Shown piece after piece: positions 54,693 to 63,941 of a stretch of DNA of 64,000 nucleotides. The position numbers and the translations under genes are program-made. The notes under the pieces were generated by a model. The model saw nothing but the letters and a program-made list of their open reading frames with translations, had not been told where the DNA came from and searched no databases. Location: NCBI RefSeq assembly GCF_002196705.1, contig NZ_NADJ01000031.1, forward strand, positions 1 through 64,000, read 5' to 3'. Within the stretch, counting starts at the first letter, position 1, and the number at the start of each line of letters is the position of its first letter. The DNA is from Desulfosporosinus sp. FKB (GTDB taxonomy: Bacteria > Bacillota > Desulfitobacteriia > Desulfitobacteriales > Desulfitobacteriaceae).

Positions 54693-55529
54693 CTACTTTA
54701 ATTCTTCAATTAAGGCTTGATACACCTCTGACTTTTTCACTCCATAACGCTTGGCCACTTCTTTCATGGCTTCTTTCTTGGTTAACCCCCGCTGTACTCC
54801 CTCGTTGACCTCAATACACCACTCTTGAGGCCCGCCTGCTAATTTTTCCGGAACAAAAGGAGCAATGACGATGCAGCATTCTCCCCGCGGAGGGGTCTTT
54901 TCAAACTCTTCTCTTAGCTTAGAAAGATAATTCTTGTGAACTTGCTGATGCACTTTTGTTAACTCACGAACAACTGCAGCTTCACGATCACCAAAGGATT
55001 CCGACAATCCTTGTAAGGTGCTTAACAATCGATGAGGAGCCTCATAAAGGATCAATGTTTCTTGACGATTTGCCAAGTCTTCCAAAATACGTTTTCTCTC
55101 CCCTGCTGAAGTTGGCAAAAAACCATAAAACGTAAAATGTTCAGCCGGCATACCTGATAAAATCAAAGCCGTCAGAGCCGCATTTGGTCCTGGCAAAACA
55201 TCCACCGGAATATTTTCTTCAAGGCACAGGCGAATAACCTCACCTCCCGGATCAGAAATTCCAGGTAATCCGGCATCACTAATAAGAGCGACTGTTTGGC
55301 CTGCTTTAAGTCGTTCTACTAGTTCTAAGGATTTCTTCTTCTCGTTGTGCTCGTGATAACTCGTCAAATGGGTACTAATTTGAAAGTGCTGTAAAAGCTT
55401 ACGTGAATGGCGAGTATCTTCAGCGGCTATTAAATCAACATTCCGCAATGTATCTAAGACTCGCAGCGTTATATCTGACAAATTGCCGATTGGGGTCCCA
55501 CATACATATAATGTACCTTTAACTAACAT
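54693..55529 (-). CDS. rsmI: 16S rRNA 2'-O-methyltransferase RsmI
   Basis: Methylates the 2'-OH of C1402 of 16S rRNA. SAM-dependent tetrapyrrole-methylase fold: LYVCGTPIGNLSDITLRVLDTL, EDTRHSRKLLQHF, LISDAGLPGISDPG, ILYEAPHRL. 278 aa is normal. Located downstream of yabA as in B. subtilis. Confidence 0.96.
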   Translation of the reverse strand: MLVKGTLYVCGTPIGNLSDITLRVLDTLRNVDLIAAEDTRHSRKLLQHFQISTHLTSYHEHNEKKKSLELVERLKAGQTVALISDAGLPGISDPGGEVIRLCLEENIPVDVLPGPNAALTALILSGMPAEHFTFYGFLPTSAGERKRILEDLANRQETLILYEAPHRLLSTLQGLSESFGDREAAVVRELTKVHQQVHKNYLSKLREEFEKTPPRGECCIVIAPFVPEKLAGGPQEWCIEVNEGVQRGLTKKEAMKEVAKRYGVKKSEVYQALIEELK

Positions 55530-55565
55530 GTCTAAAGACTCCCGACCTTAAAATATCCTTTAATT

Positions 55566-55871
55566 CTAGTCTTTCCGTAAAAAGCCCATACAAAACAGAC
55601 AATCCCCTTCTAAAGGCTGCCCGAAATGAAGATGACAGACGTGAAATCCTTCATGATAGAGGCGCTCTAAATTATCATGGGCGACACCTTGAATATGTTC
55701 GGCATTGGCAATAACCCGCTCCGTCTCTTTTTCCGGAAAGGTGCTCTCACGTTTTAGTTTGATATTTTCTTCTTCTAAGGCCTTTACGTAAGGTATTAAA
55801 TGGTTAACTTCCTCCAGCAGGGAACGTAATTTTTCTTCCACTTCTGTAAGGGCTTGAGTTAACTGACTCAT
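55566..55871 (-). CDS. yabA: Replication initiation control protein YabA
   Basis: Links DnaA and the DnaN clamp to prevent over-initiation in Bacillus. N-terminal leucine-zipper coiled coil (residues 1-45; [20 protein letters not shown]) and a C-terminal zinc domain [19 protein letters not shown] with the H/C-rich ligands. 101 aa is slightly shorter than B. subtilis YabA (119). The start overlaps the ricT stop (ATGA). Confidence 0.92.
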   Translation of the reverse strand: MSQLTQALTEVEEKLRSLLEEVNHLIPYVKALEEENIKLKRESTFPEKETERVIANAEHIQGVAHDNLERLYHEGFHVCHLHFGQPLEGDCLFCMGFLRKD

Positions 55872-56680
55872 ACCTTCTCACTCTTTCCTTTGGGCTTTTC
55901 CCCTTTCCTATTACAACGCTGTTTGCCATTCATTTTACTTGCATTGGCAGCAGGGCTATCAACAATACTATTCGATTCATCCAGAATTTCCAGCATCTTA
56001 ACGTCTTCCAAATCCTGGACGTACATTTCCTTATCATCAGGTTTATAACAGCCATTTTCATACTTCAGACAACACATAAGCCGACCGCAAATTCCAGAGA
56101 TCTTGGTTGGGTTTAGAGATAATTTTTGATCCTTGGCCATGCGGATGGAAACCGGTTCAAAATCTCCTAAAAATGACGTACAGCAAAGTATCCTTCCGCA
56201 AGAACCGACTCCTCCCAGCATCTTAGCTTCATCTCTAACTCCTATTTGCCTTAATTCAATACGCGTACGGAAAATGGCCGCCAAATCTTTCACTAATTCC
56301 CGAAAGTCAACCCTGCCTTCAGCGGTAAATGAAAAAATAATCTTATTTCCGTCAAAGGTATACTCGACGTCAACCAATTTCATCGGCAGCTGGTGTTCGG
56401 ATATTTTCTTTAAACAGATTTGAAAAGCATCTTTTTCCTTTATTCTATTTTGTTCTACAAACTGTTCATCAGCCGGTGTGGCTTTTCTAATAACCTGCTT
56501 TAAAGGAAGTACCACTTCCTCATCAGCTACCATTCGAGGAGGGATCACCAATTCACCGAATTCAATACCTCTTGCGGTTTCAACAATCACCCGGTCCGAG
56601 GCCTCAAGCTTAAGATCTCCCGGAGAGAAATAGTATATTTTACCCGCGTTTTTAAAGCGAACACCGACAACCTCAATCAC
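55868..56680 (-). CDS. ricT: PSP1-domain protein RicT (YaaT)
   Basis: Part of the RicA-RicF-RicT complex that aids Spo0A phosphorylation and RNase Y specificity in Bacillus. PSP1 C-terminal domain with conserved cysteines [15 protein letters not shown] and [17 protein letters not shown], which bind Fe-S clusters in the homologous complex. 270 aa. Starts at a GTG with AAGGAGG upstream. Lies between holB and yabA. Confidence 0.95.
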   Translation of the reverse strand: MIEVVGVRFKNAGKIYYFSPGDLKLEASDRVIVETARGIEFGELVIPPRMVADEEVVLPLKQVIRKATPADEQFVEQNRIKEKDAFQICLKKISEHQLPMKLVDVEYTFDGNKIIFSFTAEGRVDFRELVKDLAAIFRTRIELRQIGVRDEAKMLGGVGSCGRILCCTSFLGDFEPVSIRMAKDQKLSLNPTKISGICGRLMCCLKYENGCYKPDDKEMYVQDLEDVKMLEILDESNSIVDSPAANASKMNGKQRCNRKGEKPKGKSEKV

Positions 56681-57551
56681 AGAGAACCCCTCCTTGTTGA
56701 AATAGTTCTAAAGCCAATACTTCTATAACCAATCTCGGATTTACTTGTTGTCTTAACGCCTCATTAGCTTTACCAATTGCCAGAAGTTCAAAAGGTTGGT
56801 TCGTGCCATTGCGAATGCCTTCCTGTATCCTAACAGCTAAAACCTGCAGATATATACTTACTTGATTTTTGTCTAAGGGAAAAAGAGAAAAAAGCGCCAG
56901 AAAATCCTTATCCTTAACAACCTGAAAGAACCTACGAACCCATTCTTGAAGAGCAAAAACACCCTGCTCCATTATTGCAGTCGCCAGAGTTTGGTTTTTA
57001 CCGCTTAACTCCAGGGCTAATTTGGCCTCCTGCTGATTTATCGCTCCCAATTCCTCAAACCACTCATCTTCGGAAGGATCAGGATAATAAATTAACTGAG
57101 CTCGGCTTTGTATTGTAGGCAATATTCCTTCCGCATTTCCAGCACTGAGGATAATAACACAATGCTCCGGAGGTTCTTCAATAACTTTTAAAAGTGCATT
57201 CGCCGCAGGCAACGTTAACGTGTCCGCCTGTTCAATTATGGAAACTTTATAGTTCCCTTCATAATGCTTTAAATAAGCCTTTTCCTGCCAGGCAAGAACT
57301 TGTTCAATTCCAATCGTTGTCTTAAGCGGTTTCAGCCATAGTACATCCGGATGGTTAAGACTGGAAATTTTATGGCAGGCTGGGCAATTTTGACACGGCC
57401 TTTCTGATTTTGGTGAAAAACAATTTAAAATCTGTGCGATACGGAGAGCCTCTTCCCGCCGGTGTAATTCGCTTCCCCCATGGAAGAGTAAAAGATGTGC
57501 CAAGTGTTCTTCTCGAGCCGCCTTTTCTAAAAGTGCCTGTGCTAGATTCAT
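56673..57551 (-). CDS. holB: DNA polymerase III delta' subunit
   Basis: Clamp-loader subunit. AAA+-like fold with LLFHGGSELHRREEALRIAQ (degenerate Walker A, as usual for delta'), a zinc module (C...CQNCPAC), and the TLPAANALLKVIEEPPEHC sensor region. 292 aa from the ATG at 57551, which overlaps the stop of the decarboxylase gene (ATGA) and has AAGGA upstream. In B. subtilis tmk, darA and yaaR sit between these two genes; they are absent here. Confidence 0.94.
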   Translation of the reverse strand: MNLAQALLEKAAREEHLAHLLLFHGGSELHRREEALRIAQILNCFSPKSERPCQNCPACHKISSLNHPDVLWLKPLKTTIGIEQVLAWQEKAYLKHYEGNYKVSIIEQADTLTLPAANALLKVIEEPPEHCVIILSAGNAEGILPTIQSRAQLIYYPDPSEDEWFEELGAINQQEAKLALELSGKNQTLATAIMEQGVFALQEWVRRFFQVVKDKDFLALFSLFPLDKNQVSIYLQVLAVRIQEGIRNGTNQPFELLAIGKANEALRQQVNPRLVIEVLALELFQQGGVLCD

Positions 57552-58987
57552 GACATTCCTTTTTCCTCCTCCACGACCCAAATTGTTCGGCTTTCAAAAC
57601 CTTCCCACCCTTGCCAACGTCCTTCTCCAGCAACAAGGAGTGTCTCGAGAACTTCTGGGGTCATTTGTTCTCCCATGACAACGATTGGAATTCCCGGGGG
57701 ATATGGCGAAATAGTTTCCCCGACAATATGGCCTAAACTCTCTTTCAGAGGAATTTTCCGTTTTTTAGCTAAAAAGGCCTCTCGTGGCCTAAGAATCTGG
57801 GGCGGTAAAAAAAAATCGCCGCTTCTGTCATATCGGTCGTTTCTTCTAAAACCTTCAGATCCTAAGGACAATGATTGAGCACTATCTGCCAACCTGTCTA
57901 ACCCCCTCGTGAGTCTGCGAATGTCCTCGGGGGTATTGCCGATTCCCAGCAAAAACAAAATATTCTCTTCATCCCATAATTCAGGTTCCAGGCCAAATTC
58001 TGTACGCAGAAATTCAACACAGCGAGAAGCAGGTAATCCCAGCGGCCGTGTATTAATCAAAATTTTTGACCAATCCAGGGCATCAATACCGTAAGTCCCG
58101 ACATCGTTCTGAGAGAGTATACGGAATTTCTCCCCAACCCTTTGCTGAAGATTCCCGACTTCATCTTTAAGGCGTTCCCACCGGCTTAAATCCAAGGCAT
58201 ATTCCCCAGCTCGTTCCAGAGACGCTAATAATAGGTAGCTGGGACTTGATGATTGAAGCAGTTCCAAGCTTTGTCTTAATCGAATACGGGAAACTCTTGA
58301 GCCTTGAACATGGAGCATAGCTGACTGAGTTAAGGCGGTTAGCGTCTTATGAGTACTATGTAAGACAAGATCCGCACCCAACGTTAAAGCACTCGCAGGA
58401 AACAAGAATCCCAAAAAATGAGAACCGTGCGCTTGATCAACAAACACCGGTACATCCGGTGCTAAATCCGCCCTTTTATTTAAAAGGTCTCGCAGCTCAA
58501 TACACGTTCCATAATAACTAGGATAAGTAACATGACAAGCAGCGGCATTTGACCAAGGAAATCGCTCAGGGCTTATGTCCAAACCCAAGGGAAGATTAAA
58601 ATCCGGATGAATAATAGGTTTTATATAGTCCGGTTTTAGTCCGCTGAGAACTAAAGCCGACATTACAGAGCGATGGGAACTTCTTTCAATAATAACCTGA
58701 TTCATCGTACCCGTGAGGGACATAAACATAGCCTGATTGCCGACAGTTCCCCCGCCAACTAAAAAAAATGTTTCATCCGCTCCAAAAATTTCGGCCGATC
58801 GTTTCTGCGCTTGATCTATAATTCCCTTCGGTGAATGAAGCATATCGAGTCCCGGAAGTTCTGTTAAATCAAACCCGCAGAAATCAAAGTCATGAAAAAA
58901 CTCCTGTTGCCCTTTATGGCCAGGAGTATGGAAAGAGCAAAACCCCTGTTTCCGATATTGACTCAATCCTTCTCCCAGATCACCCAC
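57548..58987 (-). CDS. Orn/Lys/Arg decarboxylase family protein (YaaO-like)
   Basis: PLP-dependent group III decarboxylase. SFHTPGHKGQ (substrate loop), LVGGGTVGNQAMFMSL, the PLP-lysine motif HSTHKTLTALTQS and a C-terminal domain with GETISPYPPGIPIV. Substrate (Lys, Arg or Orn) cannot be told; it would feed polyamine synthesis. The ATG at 59053 falls inside the predicted -10 hexamer and has no SD, while the GTG at 58987 has GGAGG at 7 nt, so the 479-aa form is preferred. Confidence 0.9.
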   Translation of the reverse strand: MGDLGEGLSQYRKQGFCSFHTPGHKGQQEFFHDFDFCGFDLTELPGLDMLHSPKGIIDQAQKRSAEIFGADETFFLVGGGTVGNQAMFMSLTGTMNQVIIERSSHRSVMSALVLSGLKPDYIKPIIHPDFNLPLGLDISPERFPWSNAAACHVTYPSYYGTCIELRDLLNKRADLAPDVPVFVDQAHGSHFLGFLFPASALTLGADLVLHSTHKTLTALTQSAMLHVQGSRVSRIRLRQSLELLQSSSPSYLLLASLERAGEYALDLSRWERLKDEVGNLQQRVGEKFRILSQNDVGTYGIDALDWSKILINTRPLGLPASRCVEFLRTEFGLEPELWDEENILFLLGIGNTPEDIRRLTRGLDRLADSAQSLSLGSEGFRRNDRYDRSGDFFLPPQILRPREAFLAKKRKIPLKESLGHIVGETISPYPPGIPIVVMGEQMTPEVLETLLVAGEGRWQGWEGFESRTIWVVEEEKGMS

Positions 58988-59048
58988 CAATGAACCTCCA
59001 TTAAATGGTTTATAACTCTTTATATCAATATCAATATCAATACAGATA

Positions 59049-59077
59049 TTCATACTATTTTATCACATCTAAGTCAA
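59049..59077 (-). promoter_or_regulatory. sigma-A promoter for the decarboxylase-holB operon
   Basis: TTGACT (59072-59077), 17 nt, TATGAA (59049-59054) on the minus strand. The start site would be near 59042, followed by an ATCAAT-type hexanucleotide repeat (about 59021-59040) in the leader. Confidence 0.5.
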
Positions 59078-59093
59078 TATTTCATCTACATTT

Positions 59094-59129
59094 CATAACC
59101 CGAGATTTGAATCAATATCCCGGGTTATG
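59094..59129. repeat. Long hairpin between gin and the decarboxylase gene
   Basis: CATAACCCG / CGGGTTATG arms extended inward, with a short loop; no T run on either side, so it is not a standard terminator. It may be an operator or RNA-stability element, or a poor terminator of gin. Confidence 0.4.
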
Positions 59130-59139
59130 ATCAGAACTA

Positions 59140-59403
59140 TTAAAATAAAAGTCCTTGGATTAAAACTAAGAATTCCTGATATTCCGGAGTGTTCTGGTCT
59201 GCTGAGTACAACTCCTGTTGACAATCAGAACAGAAAAACATTCCTCGTATCCTAAATCCGTCATAGAGTCCATTTTTAGGAACTTGAGCGCAGCGATAAC
59301 AGACCGGATAGACCTTTCCTTTATTGATAACCATCTCCTGATCCTTTATTGCGACGGTTCCCGCACTTAGGCCCTGTGATTGACTATTAAATGGTTTTAT
59401 CAT
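59140..59403 (-). CDS. Gin-like sigma-G inhibitor (CsfB family)
   Basis: 87 aa with two CxxC zinc pairs, VCYRCAQVPKNGLY and FFCSDCQQELYS, the layout of Gin/CsfB, the zinc protein that holds sigma-G (and sigma-E) inactive in B. subtilis. The leading ~30 residues are not conserved-looking. Placement upstream of the yaaO-like gene and holB matches csfB in B. subtilis. SD AGGGGG before the ATG. It lies 32 nt after gerC, so it may be cotranscribed with the ger operon. Confidence 0.75.
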   Translation of the reverse strand: MIKPFNSQSQGLSAGTVAIKDQEMVINKGKVYPVCYRCAQVPKNGLYDGFRIRGMFFCSDCQQELYSADQNTPEYQEFLVLIQGLLF

Positions 59404-59435
59404 AGTTATGTTCCCCCTAGTACTTCCTTCTGCAC

Positions 59436-60662
59436 CTATTCTTTCCCTTCTTCTACCGAATTAGTCGTAGAACTGCTGCTTGACATTCCTGAATGATGTA
59501 CAGAAACCTGTACATTCACGGTAAGAGGGAAATCTGCAATCTTCTCTTCCCATTGGTCTTTAATGGTCTTCCAATACGAAGAATTTCTCTCTTCAATCAG
59601 CCGCCCAATCCCTAAAAAATCAAGACTCAAATCCCTCTCTTTTATAATTGACAGCTCGCATTCTTCTTTAATAACTTTTGCATAACTATTTTCAGCCTGA
59701 TTCATCAGATCGACCCATTCCGGTTCCGAAAGTTGTTGCTTTATGCCTATTACTTCGTCGACGGAAATACTCGCTTGGATCTGGTACTGGAGACCGATTA
59801 CTCCGTTGTTATTGACTAATTTATATCTAGTCTTGGATTTTAAAACTTGCCCGCCAAAGCTAACGTTGCCTTTATCATCCATAGTGTTAATTAAGCGATT
59901 CTGAACATTGTTTTCAAGCCACATATACCCTTTGGTTTCTTGATCCGTAAGGTAATCCACTAACTGATCTCCGTGCAAAACACCTGCACCTTGTATGTGC
60001 AGTTCCTTTCCCTCCTTTTCGTTATTATATTCAATGCCATCCTCTCCTGACTTTATACTTTCAACGATGGGAAGAATTGGAGCCGTACTCTGTGTACCTA
60101 GAATTGTTAAGTAATGTCCCAGACGAACGGTTGGAAAGGTAGAAAGGTTATTTCCTTGCTCCATATGATTCTTAATGCTCATAGCCGGCAGTTCCCCATC
60201 GCGCAATTTCATATTTAAAAGAGTTTGAGCCTTTCCTTTTGTCAAAACAAGAAACATTGTCCGTCGAAACTCTGAAAAGCGCTGAGCAAAATCAATGATA
60301 TCGTTAAAACCGGCTTTGGCCGCGCCTTCACCAATAACAATGACCTTTAAAGAACCCATAAAGGGTATACGGCTGGAAATCTTGTAAACCATTTCTGTTG
60401 CTTCTCGAGCGCTGGCGACTTCTACACTAAAGGTTCGATCTTCGATTTTGGCCACGGATTCTCCTCCGCCTTGTTTAGGTTTGGCTAATTGCATTGTTAT
60501 CAGAAATGTTCCCGGTTTTTTTCCGAGATCAAATCCTATGCCAATGAGAGGCGCCAATTCCTCAACTTCCCGTTTTCCCCAGCATCCCGGCAAAAATAAA
60601 AGACATACTATTAAAATTAAGGCTGCAATTCGATTAACTTTTTGATGTCTTTTAGTTTCCAC
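59436..60662 (-). CDS. Germinant receptor lipoprotein subunit, Ger(x)C family
   Basis: GerC-type subunit on the outer face of the inner spore membrane. Lipoprotein signal with lipobox (IAALILIVCLLFLPGC), then the Ger(x)C beta-rich domains (GFDLGKKPGTFLITMQLAKP, FRRTMFLVLTKG). 408 aa. Overlaps the gerB end by about 11 nt, the usual arrangement of gerABC operons. Germinant unknown. Confidence 0.92.
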   Translation of the reverse strand: METKRHQKVNRIAALILIVCLLFLPGCWGKREVEELAPLIGIGFDLGKKPGTFLITMQLAKPKQGGGESVAKIEDRTFSVEVASAREATEMVYKISSRIPFMGSLKVIVIGEGAAKAGFNDIIDFAQRFSEFRRTMFLVLTKGKAQTLLNMKLRDGELPAMSIKNHMEQGNNLSTFPTVRLGHYLTILGTQSTAPILPIVESIKSGEDGIEYNNEKEGKELHIQGAGVLHGDQLVDYLTDQETKGYMWLENNVQNRLINTMDDKGNVSFGGQVLKSKTRYKLVNNNGVIGLQYQIQASISVDEVIGIKQQLSEPEWVDLMNQAENSYAKVIKEECELSIIKERDLSLDFLGIGRLIEERNSSYWKTIKDQWEEKIADFPLTVNVQVSVHHSGMSSSSSTTNSVEEGKE

Positions 60663-61752
60663 GAATGTTTTTTCCCTTCTTCCAGCGCACTGCTCCCCAA
60701 AGCCCTAATATCCAAATAGCGGCAAATGGCAAAATAAGGTAGTTATCAACGAATGCAATTTCGGAAATCAATGCTGATCCCCTTACAAAACCAAAGGCAA
60801 TCCCCATAAAGACTGAACAAACCGCAATCTGCCATTTTAGACCTTTAAGGTTCATTACAGTCTCCAGGCCCCAAACTGTAGTGAATAAAAAAGCACTAAT
60901 CTTTATGACCAAGGCTCCAAGCCAAACCCCCAAAAATAATGATTCAACACCTGCCACTGTGCGGCTTACTTCTACCATTTTTCCTAAAACTAATAAGCCA
61001 TACACAACTCGAGTCGTTTCGAAAGGCCCAAATACAAGGATTTGCTGGAGTGCCACAAACATGTCCAGGATCCCCACCAAAAATACTGCCCGGCAAACCT
61101 CTCTCCTTAATTGTCCAATCTCCTTCATATCGGTTGGCAGGAACGCTGAAATCCCGGCCATAAATAGTATATATTCCATAGCGAAGGGTGCCACTTTAAG
61201 GCCTCCCCAGAAAAGCGGCATTACCCCTTCACTTAGAATAGGCAGCAGTTCCCCCGGCTCGATTCGAGAGATCGAAAGTGTTAAGTTCAAGATTAATGCT
61301 AAAAGGATCAAAGGAAAAACGGCTTCGGAAAACCGGGCAAATACTTCAATTCCGGACTTACACAAATAGAAGACCAGAATTATTGTCCCTAAATAAAATA
61401 GACCGATGGGGGTCAAGGGCATAATTGAACGTTCATAGATGTCTCCTGCTTGCCCCAAAAGCAAACCGCCAAAATAACCTGTTATTAGAATATAGAAAAC
61501 ACCTATCAATTTCCCTATCCATTTGCCAAAGACTATCTCCGAAATCTGTAATAAATTTTTATTAGGAAATTGAGATAATAACGAAAGTACCATTAAGCCA
61601 TAAGGTATACCCAAGACAAAGGCGGGTAAGACAATCATCCAGCCGTCTCGACCGCAGGCAGCGCTGACGATGGACGCAACCGGGAGAAATGTTGTACCCA
61701 TGAGCACAGCTCCCCCTAAAGTCATGAACTGATGTGGAGAGATTCTTTCCAT
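60652..61752 (-). CDS. Germinant receptor permease subunit, GerB family
   Basis: Ten-helix endospore germination permease related to the amino acid/polyamine/organocation superfamily; forms the ligand-sensing part of Ger receptors. Starts ISPHQFMTLGGAVLMGTTFL. 366 aa from the ATG at 61752 is the typical size; the frame stays open to 61830, overlapping gerA, but that is not supported by homology. SD-like AGGAGGG and AAGGGAAAAG precede it. Confidence 0.92.
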   Translation of the reverse strand: MERISPHQFMTLGGAVLMGTTFLPVASIVSAACGRDGWMIVLPAFVLGIPYGLMVLSLLSQFPNKNLLQISEIVFGKWIGKLIGVFYILITGYFGGLLLGQAGDIYERSIMPLTPIGLFYLGTIILVFYLCKSGIEVFARFSEAVFPLILLALILNLTLSISRIEPGELLPILSEGVMPLFWGGLKVAPFAMEYILFMAGISAFLPTDMKEIGQLRREVCRAVFLVGILDMFVALQQILVFGPFETTRVVYGLLVLGKMVEVSRTVAGVESLFLGVWLGALVIKISAFLFTTVWGLETVMNLKGLKWQIAVCSVFMGIAFGFVRGSALISEIAFVDNYLILPFAAIWILGLWGAVRWKKGKNIRGN

Positions 61753-61754
61753 GG

Positions 61755-63329
61755 CTATTCTTTTCCCTTCCCTCCTGATCGGGGGTTCTCTATTTCCAAA
61801 AGCTGAGGTCTTCGTTTCATCGCCCACCATGGAGCTCGTACAAACGTATCCTGTAACAAGGACCGAATGCGCATAGGGGCAATAGGGCTCATGTAGGGTA
61901 CGCCGAAAGAACGAAGACTCAGGAGGTGGATTAAGCCTGCATAAAGGCCGACGGAGACGCCGAAAAAGCCAAGACTTCCTGCTAAAACCATAAGCGGAAA
62001 ACGTGTGAGCCGTACCGCCAAGCTCAAATCGTAGTAAGGGATAGCATAGCTCGATACGGCAGTTATTCCAATAACAATAACCATCAATGGACTCACTAAG
62101 CTAGCCTTTACTGCAGCATCTCCTATAATTAAAGCACCGACAATACCAATAGTTTGACCAATCGGTTTCGGCAAACGCAGCCCGGCTTCTTGTAAGATCT
62201 CTAAGACTATTGTCATAAGTAAAGCCTCTAAAAGAGCCGGAAAAGGCACTCCTTCCCGTCCTGCTGCAATGCTCATCAAAAGATCAGTAGGAATGATTTC
62301 TTGATGAAAAGTAGTCACTGCAATATAAACACTTGGCGCCGTAATAGCAATAAACGCCCCAATATAGCGAACAAAGCGAAACAATATTGCCGTCATAGCA
62401 CGTTGATAGTAATCTTCATTGACATTTAAAAATTGGGTTAAAATGGCTGGGACTACTAAAACTATTGGAGTTCCGTCAACCATAATACCAACTTTACCTT
62501 CCAAAAGCTTACCTGCCAGTACATCGGGTCTTTCTGTATAAGCAATTTGGGGAAAGGGCGAATAGGGGAAATCCTCAATCATTTCTTCGACATAGCCGCT
62601 TTCTAATACCCCGTCCATCTTAATGACGCTCAGCCTTCTCAATACTTCGGAAACAACATCAGGGCTGGCGACCTTGTCAATATAGGTGACAACTATATCT
62701 GTATTGGTTAACTCACCAAGCTTTAATGATATCAGCCTCAAGGAGGGATGTTTGATCTTTCGCCGTAAAAGAGATGTATTAATTCTTAGTGTTTCTGTAA
62801 ATCCCTCATGAGGGCCTTTAATTACTGACTCTGCCACAGGTTCGTTAATCCCGGAATTAGCCCACCCTCTGGCTCCGATAACAATTGCTTCTTTAGACTC
62901 GCCAAAAAAAATCACCGCATCGCCGGACAAAATTGCGTTAATGGCATCACCTAATTTGGAGATTTTTTTGATTTCAAGACCAGGCAGAAGGTATTGAATA
63001 GTACTATCCACTACATTGGCCAACGTCACCTGAGCTAATTCCCGGCGCCCAGGCAAATCAACCATAAGAGGTTTTAAAACAAATTGATCCAAGAGGTTTT
63101 TATCAACCAGGCCATCAACCCCTGCCATTATGCAGGGAATAGATTCCTTTCCCTGAAGATAGAATTCCCGAAATACAACATCACTGCTCTTAGACAAGAT
63201 TTCTTTTACTTTAGGCCCTGAAACTGGCTTATTAAGGTCTTCATCGAAGGAATAGGCAGGGGTTTTTCTAACCTGCCGACCCTTAGGACGAAGGGTAAGT
63301 TCTTTGAACATTTTCATCCAGCTGCGCAA
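61755..63329 (-). CDS. Germinant receptor subunit, GerA family
   Basis: N-terminal cytosolic domain (about 1-280; DVVFREFYLQGKESIPCIMAGVDG, RGWANSGINEPVAESVIKGPHEGFTE) and a C-terminal membrane part with about five helices (VRYIGAFIAITAPSVYIAV, GVPFPALLEALLMTIVLEILQEAGLRLPKPIG). 524 aa is normal. The first codon is a TTG with GGAGGAG at about 6 nt; in-frame ATG codons follow at residues 5 and 7. First gene of gerABC; a sigma-G-like promoter lies upstream. Confidence 0.94.
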   Translation of the reverse strand: MRSWMKMFKELTLRPKGRQVRKTPAYSFDEDLNKPVSGPKVKEILSKSSDVVFREFYLQGKESIPCIMAGVDGLVDKNLLDQFVLKPLMVDLPGRRELAQVTLANVVDSTIQYLLPGLEIKKISKLGDAINAILSGDAVIFFGESKEAIVIGARGWANSGINEPVAESVIKGPHEGFTETLRINTSLLRRKIKHPSLRLISLKLGELTNTDIVVTYIDKVASPDVVSEVLRRLSVIKMDGVLESGYVEEMIEDFPYSPFPQIAYTERPDVLAGKLLEGKVGIMVDGTPIVLVVPAILTQFLNVNEDYYQRAMTAILFRFVRYIGAFIAITAPSVYIAVTTFHQEIIPTDLLMSIAAGREGVPFPALLEALLMTIVLEILQEAGLRLPKPIGQTIGIVGALIIGDAAVKASLVSPLMVIVIGITAVSSYAIPYYDLSLAVRLTRFPLMVLAGSLGFFGVSVGLYAGLIHLLSLRSFGVPYMSPIAPMRIRSLLQDTFVRAPWWAMKRRPQLLEIENPRSGGKGKE

Positions 63330-63351
63330 CAGTTTCTCCTCCTTATCAGCT

Positions 63352-63380
63352 TATTTTGTCCCGCACCCCATTGATTATGC
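63352..63380 (-). promoter_or_regulatory. Candidate sigma-G promoter of the gerABC operon
   Basis: GCATA (63376-63380), 17 nt, CAAAATA (63352-63358) on the minus strand; compared with GHATR-N17/18-CATWMTA one base differs. Position about 25 nt before the gerA start fits; ger operons are sigma-G genes in Bacillus. Confidence 0.5.
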
Positions 63381-63400
63381 ACAACATTTAAATGTATAAG

Positions 63401-63437
63401 AAAAGGGCTGCAAGCATAAAAAATTGCAGCTCTTTTT
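63401..63437 (-). terminator. Intrinsic terminator after the CBO0543-type gene
   Basis: AAAAGAGCTGCAA / TTGCAGCCCTTTT stem on the minus strand, just after the stop codon and before the gerA promoter. Confidence 0.8.
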
Positions 63438-63446
63438 CTCTGAATT

Positions 63447-63941
63447 TTATAAAGGAACTTCAAAATAAACCATTATAAAAATGCCGGCAGCACATGAAAT
63501 TAACCATGCCCAGCGTGGATCCTCATAGTGTATTTTAAGGAGAATAAACATGCCAAAATTAAAAATCACAGAATATGTTAAGGTCCAACCGTTAAAATGA
63601 GCAAAGCGGTGCATTCGTAATGCCCACCATTCAATCAATGAAAAAATGAACGTCCAGAAGCAGACATACATTAATTGCTTCATAAATCCCTTTCTCGGAA
63701 AATAAGGGAGAAATAATAAAATAACGCAGGGAAAAATAACAACAATCATCAGAATATTGGCCATTGATTCGGGAATAATTGTCGTAAATTTCCACAAAGG
63801 CTTTTTGACCGTAAGATTACAATAAATAATATTACCCAAGTCCCAAAATACAATTGTAGAATAATATTGCTTCCACTTTTTCCAATCACCCCAAAGCCAG
63901 GTAACTAGAAGAAAACTAAACGTGAGTAAAGCGTCTTCCAT
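63447..63941 (-). CDS. CBO0543-family integral membrane protein
   Basis: Small polytopic membrane protein of unknown role, rich in Trp and Phe, with about five hydrophobic helices (ANILMIVVIFPCVILLFLPYF, MYVCFWTFIFSLIEWWALR, WAWLISCAAGIFIMVYF). The pattern matches the CBO0543 family found in sporeforming Firmicutes, often near ger genes. The ATG at 63941 has GGAGG at 5 nt; the in-frame ATG at 63953 overlaps that SD and is less likely. 164 aa. Confidence 0.75.
   Translation of the reverse strand: MEDALLTFSFLLVTWLWGDWKKWKQYYSTIVFWDLGNIIYCNLTVKKPLWKFTTIIPESMANILMIVVIFPCVILLFLPYFPRKGFMKQLMYVCFWTFIFSLIEWWALRMHRFAHFNGWTLTYSVIFNFGMFILLKIHYEDPRWAWLISCAAGIFIMVYFEVPL

Noticed and set aside
59021..59040. 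Hexanucleotide repeat as a phase-variation tract
   Set aside because: Only about three imperfect copies, and they lie upstream of the preferred GTG start, so length change would not shift the reading frame.
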